This document shows, piece by piece, positions 7,500-15,080 of a stretch of 26,406 bases of DNA. Below the pieces are notes generated by a model, which saw nothing but the letters and a program-made list of their open reading frames with translations, had not been told where the DNA came from and ran no database searches. The stretch comes from an uncultured Treponema sp. (lineage in GTDB: Bacteria; Spirochaetota; Spirochaetia; Treponematales; Treponemataceae): the NCBI GenBank assembly GCA_937915735.1, contig CALGGS010000218.1, positions 1 to 26,406 of the forward strand. Direction: 5' to 3'. How positions within the stretch are numbered: position 1 is the first letter of the stretch; each line of letters opens with the position of its first letter. Made by a program: the position numbers and the translations under genes.

Positions 7500-8493
7500 T
7501 CAGCGACCAAAAATCAAAAAAATTGTACCACTGGTAGGGATGTTTTTTGCACAGCGACTCAAGGTTAGCCGCATAATCCTCGGCCGTTTTTCTGATTCTT
7601 TCTTCACGCTCATCTCGCGGACAATCAAAATCCACCTGATTTTTTTTCACAAACATGTCATATTTCGGGAAGATGGTCAAATCCTTCTGACGAAGGCCGG
7701 TCACAAAATATGTCGGAACGTTCAAAAGCGCAATCAGGAGGAAAACTCCGTAGGGGAAACGGGCTTTTTCTCCCAAAAAATCGATTTCAAGGTTTCGATT
7801 CGTGTGGGCGCTCACTCTGTCACCGGCAATCACCACAACCCCGCCCTTTTCAAGCCTTTCCTGCAAGAGGATGATTGTCTCAGGCCCTATGTCATCTGAA
7901 TTTATGATATTCATGGAAGCATTGGAGTTGACTTCATTAAGGAGCGCATTGAAGCCTTTGGAGATTTTTTCATCAGAAATGGTAGTGATGTCCATTTTCC
8001 GCTGGGTGCCGCTTTCACCAATGCTCGCAAGCCCCTTCATCATCTGGGCGTTTCCCAAATGGGAAATCACGATTATGGTTCCTTTTCCCGAATCAATGTT
8101 TTTTACCAAATCATAAACGTCATCGTCCTGCCAGTTAACGTCTTTGAAAGAAAATTTTCCTGCCCAGCTCTGGACGTTTTCCACAAGATTCAATGCAAAA
8201 GAGGCAATGTGCCTGAAAGTAGAGACGGGGAGTTTTACGTCCGCAAGCGCCTCATAATCAGAAAGAAGAACCATTCCGAGTTTCAGAAGATAGTCCTTGG
8301 AAATACGCCGGGTCTTCTTGCCGAAAGCCCAATAGAAAAATCCCACAGGAAAAGCGAGAGAGCGCATAAAAGCAGCCGGAAAGGCTTTCAGCACAAAGAA
8401 CATCATTTTGTAGCCGAAATTGTGATTCTGTTTCACTTCATACCATTGAGTGCTTCCGTTTTTATTCTCAGCAGGCTTGTTTTTTTTGCTCAT
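7492..8493 (-). CDS. LpxL/HtrB-type acyltransferase of the APE-like cluster
   Basis: This 333-residue protein belongs to the lipid A acyltransferase family (LpxL/HtrB), whose members move acyl chains from ACP to a membrane acceptor. A hydrophobic segment lies at residues 30-57 and the core motif at 142-150 reads VISHLGNAQ. In the family this motif is H-x4-E or D; here His145 is kept but position 150 is Gln (codon CAG), so activity may be altered. Later GGVVVIAGDRV and FPYGVFLLIALLNVPTYFVTG fit the fold. The ATG at 8493 overlaps the glycosyltransferase stop by ATGA. In several APE clusters a glycosyltransferase and this acyltransferase form one protein (ApeJ-like, from memory); here they are separate adjacent genes. 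It is the last recognisable APE-like gene. Confidence 0.85.
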   Translation of the reverse strand: MSKKNKPAENKNGSTQWYEVKQNHNFGYKMMFFVLKAFPAAFMRSLAFPVGFFYWAFGKKTRRISKDYLLKLGMVLLSDYEALADVKLPVSTFRHIASFALNLVENVQSWAGKFSFKDVNWQDDDVYDLVKNIDSGKGTIIVISHLGNAQMMKGLASIGESGTQRKMDITTISDEKISKGFNALLNEVNSNASMNIINSDDIGPETIILLQERLEKGGVVVIAGDRVSAHTNRNLEIDFLGEKARFPYGVFLLIALLNVPTYFVTGLRQKDLTIFPKYDMFVKKNQVDFDCPRDEREERIRKTAEDYAANLESLCKKHPYQWYNFFDFWSLIE

Positions 8494-9233
8494 TTGAATA
8501 TTTTTCTCCACAGAAGGACAGGCGACATCACAATCATCTTGCAGCAAAGGCGGGTGAAAACCCAGGAGATGCGAACGTTGTCCCGGAAAGCGTGGAAATT
8601 GGAAATGCCGTCGCTGGGATAAGTGACTTTGACAGGATAAAATTCCACGTCCACTCCTGCCCACATAAGCTGAATCAGGATTTCCACGTCGAATCCCATC
8701 CTCTTGTCAAAGGCTTTTTTCGTCACAAAGCGATAAGTCGGTTCGACTGGATACATTCTGAATCCGCAGAGGGCATCAATGATTTTATTGCTCCATGTAA
8801 TGATTGCGCACCAGGTATTTGCGAATTTGTGGCCGCCTTTTCGGTGTCCTGGGGCAGACTCGTCATATTCAGGATAGCCGCAAATCATTTTTTTGGGATT
8901 TTCGCGAGATTTTTCGGCAAAAAAAGGAATCTTCGTGTTGTCGTGCTGGCCGTCCGCGTCAACTTGCAGAATATGAGAATAGCCCAGTTCTTTTGCCCGG
9001 ATTACCCCGGCCTTAAAAGCCCCGCCCTTTCCCTGATTCCTGGCGAGGGTGACAAGCTCTATTTGAGGATGATTTTCCTTAATCTGGCGGAGACAGGCCT
9101 TTGTTTCCTCTGCGTTTCCGTCATCAACGAGAATAATGGGCATATTATATTGAAGAATATTTTCAACGACTTCCACGCAGGCTTTTCCGTGCCTGTAAAC
9201 CGGAATCAAAATACAGGGGGCAAAGTTTTCCAT
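8490..9233 (-). CDS. Family 2 glycosyltransferase of the APE-like cluster
   Basis: This 247-residue inverting glycosyltransferase resembles dolichyl-phosphate mannose synthases. The N-terminal GT-A fold shows ILIPVYRHG at 8-16, the nucleotide-binding LVDDG at 35-39, and the metal-binding DADGQHD at 92-98. It lacks a multi-pass membrane tail, so it is probably peripheral at the cytoplasmic membrane. It could transfer sugar to the aryl polyene-type lipid or to its lipid anchor. It starts seven bases after the dehydratase stop, behind an AGGAAA ribosome binding site, and overlaps the following acyltransferase by four bases, showing tight co-translation. Confidence 0.88.
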   Translation of the reverse strand: MENFAPCILIPVYRHGKACVEVVENILQYNMPIILVDDGNAEETKACLRQIKENHPQIELVTLARNQGKGGAFKAGVIRAKELGYSHILQVDADGQHDNTKIPFFAEKSRENPKKMICGYPEYDESAPGHRKGGHKFANTWCAIITWSNKIIDALCGFRMYPVEPTYRFVTKKAFDKRMGFDVEILIQLMWAGVDVEFYPVKVTYPSDGISNFHAFRDNVRISWVFTRLCCKMIVMSPVLLWRKIFK

Positions 9234-9240
9234 AATTTTC

Positions 9241-9612
9241 CTATTTTTCCTGACTGGCTGCCACAGATGCTACATAGCTTCCGCTTGAATAAACCCTTCC
9301 GTCCGCCGCGTCAGTCACTTCAAAAGTCACATGATTCTTTTCGGAATCAAAGGTGATTTTAAAAATCACTGTGGTGTCGGGCAAAATCTTGTCGCTGAAT
9401 TTGAATCGCTTGATTTTCGGCGTTGAAAGGGGCAGGCCAAAATATTTTGCCGCATAATGAGCCATCAAATCGATTTGAGCAACCGCCGGCAAAAGCTTGA
9501 ACTGGGGAAAATGACCGTCAAAATAGTCGCTTTGGGCGGGAATCTCAACTCTGAGAAGGATGCTGTTTTCGCTTTTTTCGATTATTTTTTCAGCAGGAAT
9601 TCCGTGAATCAA
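9241..9612 (-). CDS. Hotdog-fold 3-hydroxyacyl-ACP dehydratase, ApeI-like
   Basis: This 123-residue protein has the FabA/FabZ hotdog signature: FDGHFPQFKLLPAVAQID at 31-48 with catalytic His34, and Asp48 near the second catalytic position. It would remove water from 3-hydroxyacyl-ACP during polyene extension, giving a trans double bond. The start is unusual but well supported: a TTG at 9612 that overlaps the TGA of the upstream ligase gene (TTGA) and is preceded by a strong AAGGAG seven bases before it. APE clusters usually carry two such dehydratases (ApeI and ApeP); only one is present here. Confidence 0.85.
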   Translation of the reverse strand: MIHGIPAEKIIEKSENSILLRVEIPAQSDYFDGHFPQFKLLPAVAQIDLMAHYAAKYFGLPLSTPKIKRFKFSDKILPDTTVIFKITFDSEKNHVTFEVTDAADGRVYSSGSYVASVAASQEK

Positions 9613-11696
9613 TTTTCGTCTCCTTCTTTGTCAGAAGTAAGGAAGAGAGCCTGAATCTCCGGCTTATGCTTTTTGCCCTGCACGTCACAGGGAAGTTTTT
9701 CAAGGTAACGCCATTTTTTTGGCAAAACCACATTCTCAAAGAACTGCAAAAGATAGTCATGGAAGTGGCGGTTAATCAGATATTTTTCAGTCCCGGCGAA
9801 TTTCTTTTTGCCCTCTTCGTTGAGGACAAGGGCAGCAGCAAGATACTGGCGGCGGTCGCTCATGGGAACCACAGAGCAATCAAGGACAAGCCCGCTCTGG
9901 AGCAGGCGGTTTTCCACCTCGGTGACGGAAATTCGTTTTTCTTCGATTTTGACTATGGAATCAGCCCGTCCTTTAAGCAAGAAAGTTCCGTCCTCGTACA
10001 TTTCGGCAAGGTCGCCGGTTTTAAAGCCGGCCGGGTCTTTGATGTAGGGAGAAATAATCGTAAGGCAGCCGTTGTCTTTGTCCAGCCAGATTTTTGCGTT
10101 GTCAAAGGGAGTCCAGACCAGGCCATTTTTTGTCTGCTGACGGTAGGCGATTCCTGAAGTTTCGGTTGAGCCGTAGACTTCAAGAGGACAGAAGCCAAAA
10201 ACCCGCTCCGTGTCCACGGCAAGTTCCGGAGAGACAGCCCCGCCCGATGTGAAAATCCAGGGATTTTTAAGGGGAAGCTTTTTCTCGCCCATTTCGGCAC
10301 AAGTTCTCTTTAAGAAGGCAGGAACCGCAATTATCATGTAAGATTCATCGTCCAGAGCCTCAAATTCTTCGGGAAATTCGATTCGCTTTCTTCGGAAAGG
10401 AACTCCTGCGGCAAAAGGCAGGGAAATCGTGAACAAAAAGCCGTAAATGTGATGCTGGGAATTGACCGTGCAAAGCTTTCGGGAAGCGAATTCATCGTAC
10501 CATTTTGAGAGGATGAAAGCATTGTCGGCCTCAAACTCGGTCATGCGCTGATGAACGGCCTTAGGATGCCCGGTGGAGCCTGATGTATATAAAATGATTT
10601 TTGTCTGGTCTGAGTCGATTTGCGGAGTCTCAAGTTTTTCGCTTTCAGACGGCTGGGCGGCCTCTTCCACAATCTTCGGGATAAAAAAGGCATTTTCGAT
10701 TTTTTTGCCCTCAACTTCGGTCTGGTCGGTCAGGAAGAGGATTTTTTCGCCTCCTTGCATGTCGCTTTCTGCCCTTGCATTTCCGTTTACTATTTCATCA
10801 ATGAATTTGGGGCTGATGTTGGCAGTAAGCAGGACTTCTTTTTTGCACTGTAAGAGAGCGATAAAAGTACAGAGAAAATGCCAGTAATCTTCGCAATGAA
10901 GAATCCATTTTTCGCATCTGCCAGAATTTTTGTCGTAATCAGTAATAAAAGCGCGGATTTTCGCCGTCTCAATCAGAAAATCATTCCAGGTAAGGTATTT
11001 TTTCTCGCTCCACTTTCGCTCATAGCAGAGGATTTTTTCCAGAGGCCAACTCTGGGCATTGAATTTTGTAATATAAGCAAGTTTCGGCATTTTTGAGTTC
11101 ACCACCATTCTCACAAGAAATTCCACGGCAAAAAGAATTCCCATAAGAAAATAGGAAATTCCGCCGTTGTAAAGAGACCATATTTTATCACTTTTTGAAA
11201 AAACTGTGTACAGTGCCGCCGCTCCGTTCAGAATAAAAAAAATGCACCAAATCACCGTGACCTTAAAGCAATACTTTTCCACCCGGCGGGCAATGTGAGA
11301 GCGGGGAAGATTTTTCTGGGCAAGGCAGGCAAAGCGGAAACAGATATTCGGCGGCAAAAAAAGAGTGGAGCCGAATGTAAAGAGGAAAATCAAGTTCATC
11401 AAAACAGGATAGACTTTGATGAAAAGTGTTTGCCCGGTGGCAAGGCAGACAAGCCCCGCAAAAAGCAAAAGCCCCGCACTGACCAAAAGGCGGAGATTTT
11501 TTTTAAGTCGGGCAAAAAGGCCGCCGCCTTCCCCTCCCCTTCCGCTGGTCGCCAGAAGCAGATAAAGAAGTGCGATAAAGACCACGAAAAGTGAAAAAAT
11601 CTTAACCGGCACACGGAAAACCACCAAGCAGGAAAAGACCACCAGCGGATAGAGAACCGAGAGAATTACAAAAAGAATCTTGGAAAAAAGCTTCAC
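9609..11696 (-). CDS. Fused ApeG-like membrane domain and ApeH-like AMP-dependent acyl-ACP ligase
   Basis: This 695-residue protein joins two parts. Residues 1-205 are a multi-pass membrane domain like COG4648 (LYPLVVF near the start, FILNGAAALYTVF, LYNGGISYFLMGILFAVEFLVR). Residues from about 210 form an ANL-superfamily adenylation domain: IILYTSGSTGHPKAV (A3), YGSTETSGIAY (A5), KTGDLAEMYEDG (A7), LKGRADSIVKIEEKRIS (A8) and a C-terminal lysine region (VQGKKHKPE). In characterised APE pathways ApeH activates an aryl acid and loads it on an ACP, with ApeG a separate membrane protein; fusion would place activation at the membrane. The start is GTG at 11696, immediately after the ACP stop codon; the next Met lies beyond the first membrane helices. 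The dehydratase gene overlaps its end. Confidence 0.88.
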   Translation of the reverse strand: MKLFSKILFVILSVLYPLVVFSCLVVFRVPVKIFSLFVVFIALLYLLLATSGRGGEGGGLFARLKKNLRLLVSAGLLLFAGLVCLATGQTLFIKVYPVLMNLIFLFTFGSTLFLPPNICFRFACLAQKNLPRSHIARRVEKYCFKVTVIWCIFFILNGAAALYTVFSKSDKIWSLYNGGISYFLMGILFAVEFLVRMVVNSKMPKLAYITKFNAQSWPLEKILCYERKWSEKKYLTWNDFLIETAKIRAFITDYDKNSGRCEKWILHCEDYWHFLCTFIALLQCKKEVLLTANISPKFIDEIVNGNARAESDMQGGEKILFLTDQTEVEGKKIENAFFIPKIVEEAAQPSESEKLETPQIDSDQTKIILYTSGSTGHPKAVHQRMTEFEADNAFILSKWYDEFASRKLCTVNSQHHIYGFLFTISLPFAAGVPFRRKRIEFPEEFEALDDESYMIIAVPAFLKRTCAEMGEKKLPLKNPWIFTSGGAVSPELAVDTERVFGFCPLEVYGSTETSGIAYRQQTKNGLVWTPFDNAKIWLDKDNGCLTIISPYIKDPAGFKTGDLAEMYEDGTFLLKGRADSIVKIEEKRISVTEVENRLLQSGLVLDCSVVPMSDRRQYLAAALVLNEEGKKKFAGTEKYLINRHFHDYLLQFFENVVLPKKWRYLEKLPCDVQGKKHKPEIQALFLTSDKEGDEN

Positions 11697-11939
11697 CTAT
11701 TTTGTGAGCGGCTCAAGGATATCCACAACATCCTGAACGGTTTTTACGGATTTGAAAGCCTCTGGCTCAATCTTGGCATTTAAAAGAGGCTTGACTTTTA
11801 CAATCATGTCCACAGAATCAATTGAATCCAGCTCCAGGTCTTCTTCAATGGAAGCTTCCGGAGTAATAAGAGCCTCGTCAATATCAAAATCATTGACAAG
11901 GATTTCTTTGAGCTTTGTATAGAGTTCGTCTTTTGTCAT
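11697..11939 (-). CDS. Acyl carrier protein 2, ApeF-like
   Basis: This 80-residue acyl carrier protein carries the phosphopantetheine attachment motif ELDSIDSVDM, with Ser39 as the attachment serine. It holds acyl intermediates as thioesters for the pathway enzymes. The gene starts two bases after the previous ACP gene ends and abuts the GTG start of the ligase gene. Two consecutive ACPs are a hallmark of APE-type clusters (ApeE and ApeF); which of the two carries the starter and which the growing chain cannot be told from sequence. The C-terminal half is less canonical than ACP 1 (VKVKPLLNAKIEPEAFKSVK). Confidence 0.92.
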   Translation of the reverse strand: MTKDELYTKLKEILVNDFDIDEALITPEASIEEDLELDSIDSVDMIVKVKPLLNAKIEPEAFKSVKTVQDVVDILEPLTK

Positions 11940-11941
11940 AG

Positions 11942-12208
11942 TTAGTTAGCCTTTGCCTTTTCTGCGGAAATGTAGTCTGCGAGAGCGTTGATTGATGCGA
12001 AATGTGCCCTTGCATCGGAATTTTCTGCATTAAATTTTACGCCGAATTTCTTTTTGAGGGCAACGCTCAATTCCAAAGCATCGATAGAATCAAGACCAAG
12101 CCCGGTTCCAAAAAGCGGCTCGTCATCGATAATGTTCTCTGGTTTTGTATCCTCAAGGCTGAGGGAAGAAATAATACATTCTTTTATCTGTTGTTTAAGT
12201 TCGTCCAT
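11942..12208 (-). CDS. Acyl carrier protein 1, ApeE-like
   Basis: This 88-residue acyl carrier protein has the motif GLGLDSIDALEL with Ser41 as the likely phosphopantetheine site, followed by the usual helix III region (KKKFGVKFNAENSDARAHFASI). It is first after a 127-base gap in the cluster and has its own predicted promoter, so ACPs and downstream genes may be expressed more strongly than or independently of the upstream methyltransferase, ketosynthase-like and acyltransferase genes. A modest AGGA ribosome binding site precedes the ATG. Confidence 0.92.
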   Translation of the reverse strand: MDELKQQIKECIISSLSLEDTKPENIIDDEPLFGTGLGLDSIDALELSVALKKKFGVKFNAENSDARAHFASINALADYISAEKAKAN

Positions 12209-12304
12209 TTCAATTTCCTGTTTTTAGGGTAAAGTGAGTATAAGGAATCCCGAAAAGAAAAAATCTTCAAAATCCCCTTAAAAAACGCTTGTCACGTTCC
12301 TACT

Positions 12305-12332
12305 ATTATATAAAAATTTTTTTTATAGGCAA
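12305..12332 (-). promoter_or_regulatory. Internal promoter before the ACP genes
   Basis: On the minus strand TTGCCT (12327-12332) and TATAAT (12305-12310) are spaced by 16 bases, the spacer being an A-tract followed by a T-tract. It lies in the only sizeable gap (12209-12335) of the APE-like cluster; the leader to the ACP start at 12208 would be about 90 bases. The rest of the gap shows nothing else I can name. Confidence 0.5.
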
Positions 12333-12335
12333 GAT

Positions 12336-13157
12336 TCAATACCGATATTTTGCGTTGGCATCGTCACTCAGGATTTCATGAAGTTTGTTCGTCAGCCTTT
12401 TCGCAGCTATAGGACCGGGCAAATCCTTAAACTCATCAGGGTAAACAAAATCTTTTACATGAATATCAAATGAATACATGTCCGTGTGGTTATATTCGAA
12501 AATGCCGTCGCCTTTTCCAAGTCCTTTTTTACTGTTTCCGCCGATATAAACCGGGATGATTGGCACTCCAGAGGCAAGAGATATGCGGGCGGCTCCTTTT
12601 TTATAATGCCGCTGACCGTAAGGCGAGCTTCTTGTTCCTTCAGGGAACATCAGCAGGGTGTTTCCCATGTCAAAGTCTTCTTTTGCATGATTCAGCATTT
12701 CATTGAAGGGAACAGAATTCGGCGTGTAAAGCTCATTGATTACGAATCTCATTATGTTTTTTTTAGAAAGCTCGGCTTTAGGAATCACGGAAGTGTGCTT
12801 CAGCAAAGCAATCATGACAAATGAATCGAGATAGGCGGAATGATTTGCAACCACGATGGCAGATTTTGCATTGGCCAGAACATCTTTTTTATCAACGGTG
12901 ATTTTCAAGACACCAAGGAAACGGAGGACTTTCGTGAATCCAGAAAAAAGCAGATAAACGATATAACGTGTGTGATAACGGAAGCTTTTCTTGGAACGGA
13001 AAATCAGCTTGCAGAGCGGAAAACACACAATTGCAAGCAAAATATTTCCTATGCCAAAAATCACTAGAGACAAAATCTTGAAAAAGACCCGGTAGACATA
13101 TAGAGGATAGTTTGTGATTTTTCCTTCCGGAAAAAGAAGTTTCTCAGTTTCGTTCAT
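12336..13157 (-). CDS. PlsC-type 1-acyl-sn-glycerol-3-phosphate acyltransferase family protein, ApeD-like
   Basis: This 273-residue membrane-associated acyltransferase has an N-terminal hydrophobic region (residues 22-52 and 65-85), the H-x4-D catalytic motif NHSAYLD (His106, Asp111), and the phosphate-binding FPEGTR at 171-176. A third motif, ASGVPIIPVYIGG, follows. These are the full set of lysophospholipid acyltransferase motifs, so it should be active. In APE clusters an acyltransferase of this type precedes the ACP pair and may attach the polyene to a lipid. It starts eight bases after the stop of the ketosynthase-like gene. A general phospholipid-synthesis role is an alternative, but the context favours the cluster. 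Confidence 0.85.
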   Translation of the reverse strand: MNETEKLLFPEGKITNYPLYVYRVFFKILSLVIFGIGNILLAIVCFPLCKLIFRSKKSFRYHTRYIVYLLFSGFTKVLRFLGVLKITVDKKDVLANAKSAIVVANHSAYLDSFVMIALLKHTSVIPKAELSKKNIMRFVINELYTPNSVPFNEMLNHAKEDFDMGNTLLMFPEGTRSSPYGQRHYKKGAARISLASGVPIIPVYIGGNSKKGLGKGDGIFEYNHTDMYSFDIHVKDFVYPDEFKDLPGPIAAKRLTNKLHEILSDDANAKYRY

Positions 13158-13165
13158 TTATGCAA

Positions 13166-13804
13166 TTACCCATCTGCAAGACTGGCTAAAATCGAATCCA
13201 TAAAAAAGGCAGGGCTTTTGCAAAGGCCCGCAAGATTTTCTGAATCCAAAGAAAGTTCCACGGCTGAATCTGATTTTTCGCAGGACAAAAGGCAGGCAAA
13301 AGCCAGGGGAGAATCCTCATTGTAACCGGGCAAGCCCTTGTACTCTTCAGGGATTTTTTCATCAGCATAAGCGAAAATCACTTTCTTCTCTGAGCCGCAC
13401 AAAATCGGTGTTGCGGCTGCCAGAAGCGCGGACGAAAAATTGTTCTCGCTGGGGTATATTGCCGTGTAGCCCGCCTTCATTTTAAGCGCTATTGTCGTGG
13501 CGGCGGCAGGCGTGTTAAAGACAGAAATTGAAAAAGAAGCCGGCATAACGTCGGCATCCTCGACAAGCCCCTTGTTGATTTTCAGCTGGCGGGCTATTTC
13601 CCCCCTGAATGAAGCAAAAACAAGTTTCAGGCCAAGGTTTTCGCCATTTTCGCCTATAAGCCCATGGACAGCCTCAATGGTCATGCGAGTAAGCTGGCTC
13701 AGGCGGCGGCGGAACAAAGCGTCCACGTATTCCAATTTCGGCTGCTCGGCAGGATTTTCAGGAGAAGGCTGATATTTTGCAAATTTTGTAATATAAATTT
13801 TCAT
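13166..13804 (-). CDS. Ketosynthase-like protein without catalytic cysteine, ApeC-like
   Basis: This 212-residue protein matches, as far as I can judge, the beta-ketoacyl synthase N-terminal-like family (PF13723) found in APE and resorcinol clusters. Features are SQLTRMTIEAVHGLI, LVFASFRGEIARQL, the SVFNTPAAATTIALKM segment, and TAIYPSENNFSSALLAAATP. The last region corresponds to the ketosynthase active-site loop but contains no cysteine, and the C-terminal thiolase half is missing. It would thus be a chain-length or partner factor, not a condensing enzyme. The start overlaps the methyltransferase stop by ATGA. No full-length ketosynthase is in this window. Confidence 0.75.
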   Translation of the reverse strand: MKIYITKFAKYQPSPENPAEQPKLEYVDALFRRRLSQLTRMTIEAVHGLIGENGENLGLKLVFASFRGEIARQLKINKGLVEDADVMPASFSISVFNTPAAATTIALKMKAGYTAIYPSENNFSSALLAAATPILCGSEKKVIFAYADEKIPEEYKGLPGYNEDSPLAFACLLSCEKSDSAVELSLDSENLAGLCKSPAFFMDSILASLADG

Positions 13805-14919
13805 TTTTTTCGGAAATTTAAAATTGAATAGAAATTACTTCCCAAGTTGTGGTGAGCGGTTACGAGACGGAAGCCGGCTTTTTCGATTGCATCCACAAGT
13901 TCCCCGTAACGGTACATTTTGCTGTTGCCGTTGGCAATACAAGTGAAGTAAAGGCTGGTGGCCTGCAAGGCATAGCTTTCGCCTTCGTATTTCTGCATAT
14001 CCCAGAGTGGCTCCATAACGAAGACATCGCAATTTTCGTCCACAGAATTGTAAATCTTGGTGAGGATTTTTGTAATCTGATGAAGGCTGAAACAGTCTAA
14101 AAACTGACTCATCCAGACGGCATTTGCCCCGGCAGGAAGTTTAGTTTCGCTGTCAAGGACATTGCCGCTCACAAAACTGACTCTGTCCGCAAATCCGGCT
14201 TCTTTTACGTTTTTTTCGGCTACGGCAGTCTGCCCCGGCAAATCAACGATGGTGACATGAACGTCCTTATCGTATTTGCAGCTGGCAATTGCCCATTTTG
14301 CGGTGTTGCCGCCTATGTCAAAAAGATTTTTCAGCTTGTTTTTGTAAACAATCGGCAGTGCCTCGGGAAAAGCCACGTCGGAATAGAAATGGTCGAACTC
14401 AAACCAGGATTTTTTCTCCCGCTCAGGCAAAGTTGAGAGAGCTTCGTAAACCGTAGTCCACTTGTCGCCGAAGTTCTTTAAGCCCTCTGGCTTTCCGTTT
14501 TTCACAGAATCAATAAGATTAAAAGCACCCTTGTAGCAGATGTCATTGGTAAAATTAAAATTGACCCTGGTACACTCGTCCTCAAGGAGGAACCAGCCGA
14601 TTTTTCCAAGGATAAGCTTGCCCAAACCGGATTTATTTTCTTTTTCTGCAGATTCACTGCCAGAAATTTTGAGCACTCCCATGCCCAATGCCATTTCACA
14701 AAGGACCCCAACGCCATATTCTGAGAGACCAGAATCTTCCGAAAGTTCTTTTATAGTTATACCATCGTCGCCGCTGTCAGAAATTTTCTGTAAAAGCCCA
14801 AGCTCCAGCAAGGCTCTGATTGCCTGAAATGTCATGGGGGAAAAAGCAATCTTTATCGCCTCGATTTTGGCATCAATCGCACGGATTTTATCAGAGTAGT
14901 AACTTTTGTTTTCCATCAT
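13801..14919 (-). CDS. SAM-dependent methyltransferase with N-terminal dimerisation domain, ApeB-like
   Basis: This protein of 372 residues (371 if the second of two adjacent ATGs is used) has a winged-helix dimerisation domain (TIKELSEDSGLSEYGVGVLCEMALGMGVL, about residues 47-78) and a C-terminal Rossmann domain with SAM motif I LFDIGGNTAKWAI, VTIVDLPGQ, and MEPLWDM near the end. This is the layout of O-methyltransferase family 2 small-molecule enzymes. It could methylate the aryl head group, as in APE compounds. It is the first gene of the cluster and overlaps the next by four bases. Its -10 ends eight bases before the ATG and no ribosome binding site is visible. It is divergent from an XRE regulator. 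Confidence 0.85.
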   Translation of the reverse strand: MMENKSYYSDKIRAIDAKIEAIKIAFSPMTFQAIRALLELGLLQKISDSGDDGITIKELSEDSGLSEYGVGVLCEMALGMGVLKISGSESAEKENKSGLGKLILGKIGWFLLEDECTRVNFNFTNDICYKGAFNLIDSVKNGKPEGLKNFGDKWTTVYEALSTLPEREKKSWFEFDHFYSDVAFPEALPIVYKNKLKNLFDIGGNTAKWAIASCKYDKDVHVTIVDLPGQTAVAEKNVKEAGFADRVSFVSGNVLDSETKLPAGANAVWMSQFLDCFSLHQITKILTKIYNSVDENCDVFVMEPLWDMQKYEGESYALQATSLYFTCIANGNSKMYRYGELVDAIEKAGFRLVTAHHNLGSNFYSILNFRKK

Positions 14920-14927
14920 AATGGGAA

Positions 14928-14956
14928 ATTATAAGGCAAAAAAAAAATGTTTTAAA
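14928..14956 (-). promoter_or_regulatory. Promoter of the APE-like cluster, with a ten-base T tract in the spacer
   Basis: On the minus strand TTTAAA (14951-14956) and TATAAT (14928-14933) are 17 bases apart. The spacer contains ten consecutive T residues (plus-strand A at 14938-14947). The -10 ends eight bases before the ATG at 14919, so the leader should be only one or two bases. The rest of the 161-base divergent region holds the XRE promoter and no clear operator dyad. Confidence 0.5.
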
Positions 14957-15046
14957 GGGATTAAAAGCTCAGAAAAAGAACTGATGATAAAAATCACGAT
15001 ACAAGCTGAATTACTAAAAAAGTATATTTATTACCACAACAAAGGT

Positions 15047-15074
15047 TTTACAAAACGATTAGTCATTCAATAAT
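15047..15074 (+). promoter_or_regulatory. Promoter of the XRE regulator, leaderless
   Basis: TTTACA (15047-15052) and AATAAT (15069-15074) are 16 bases apart. Six bases separate the -10 from the ATG at 15081, and no Shine-Dalgarno sequence is present, so the transcript probably begins at the ATG. Confidence 0.55.
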
Positions 15075-15080
15075 TTTTTC

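Noticed and set aside
9666..10157. Plus-strand open frames opposite the ligase gene
   Set aside because: They lie antisense to a well-supported gene with all adenylation motifs and have no recognisable protein features or start signals.
12311..12326. A-tract/T-tract in the acyltransferase-ACP gap as a terminator
   Set aside because: The AT-only stem would be unstable and a well-spaced promoter occupies the same bases.
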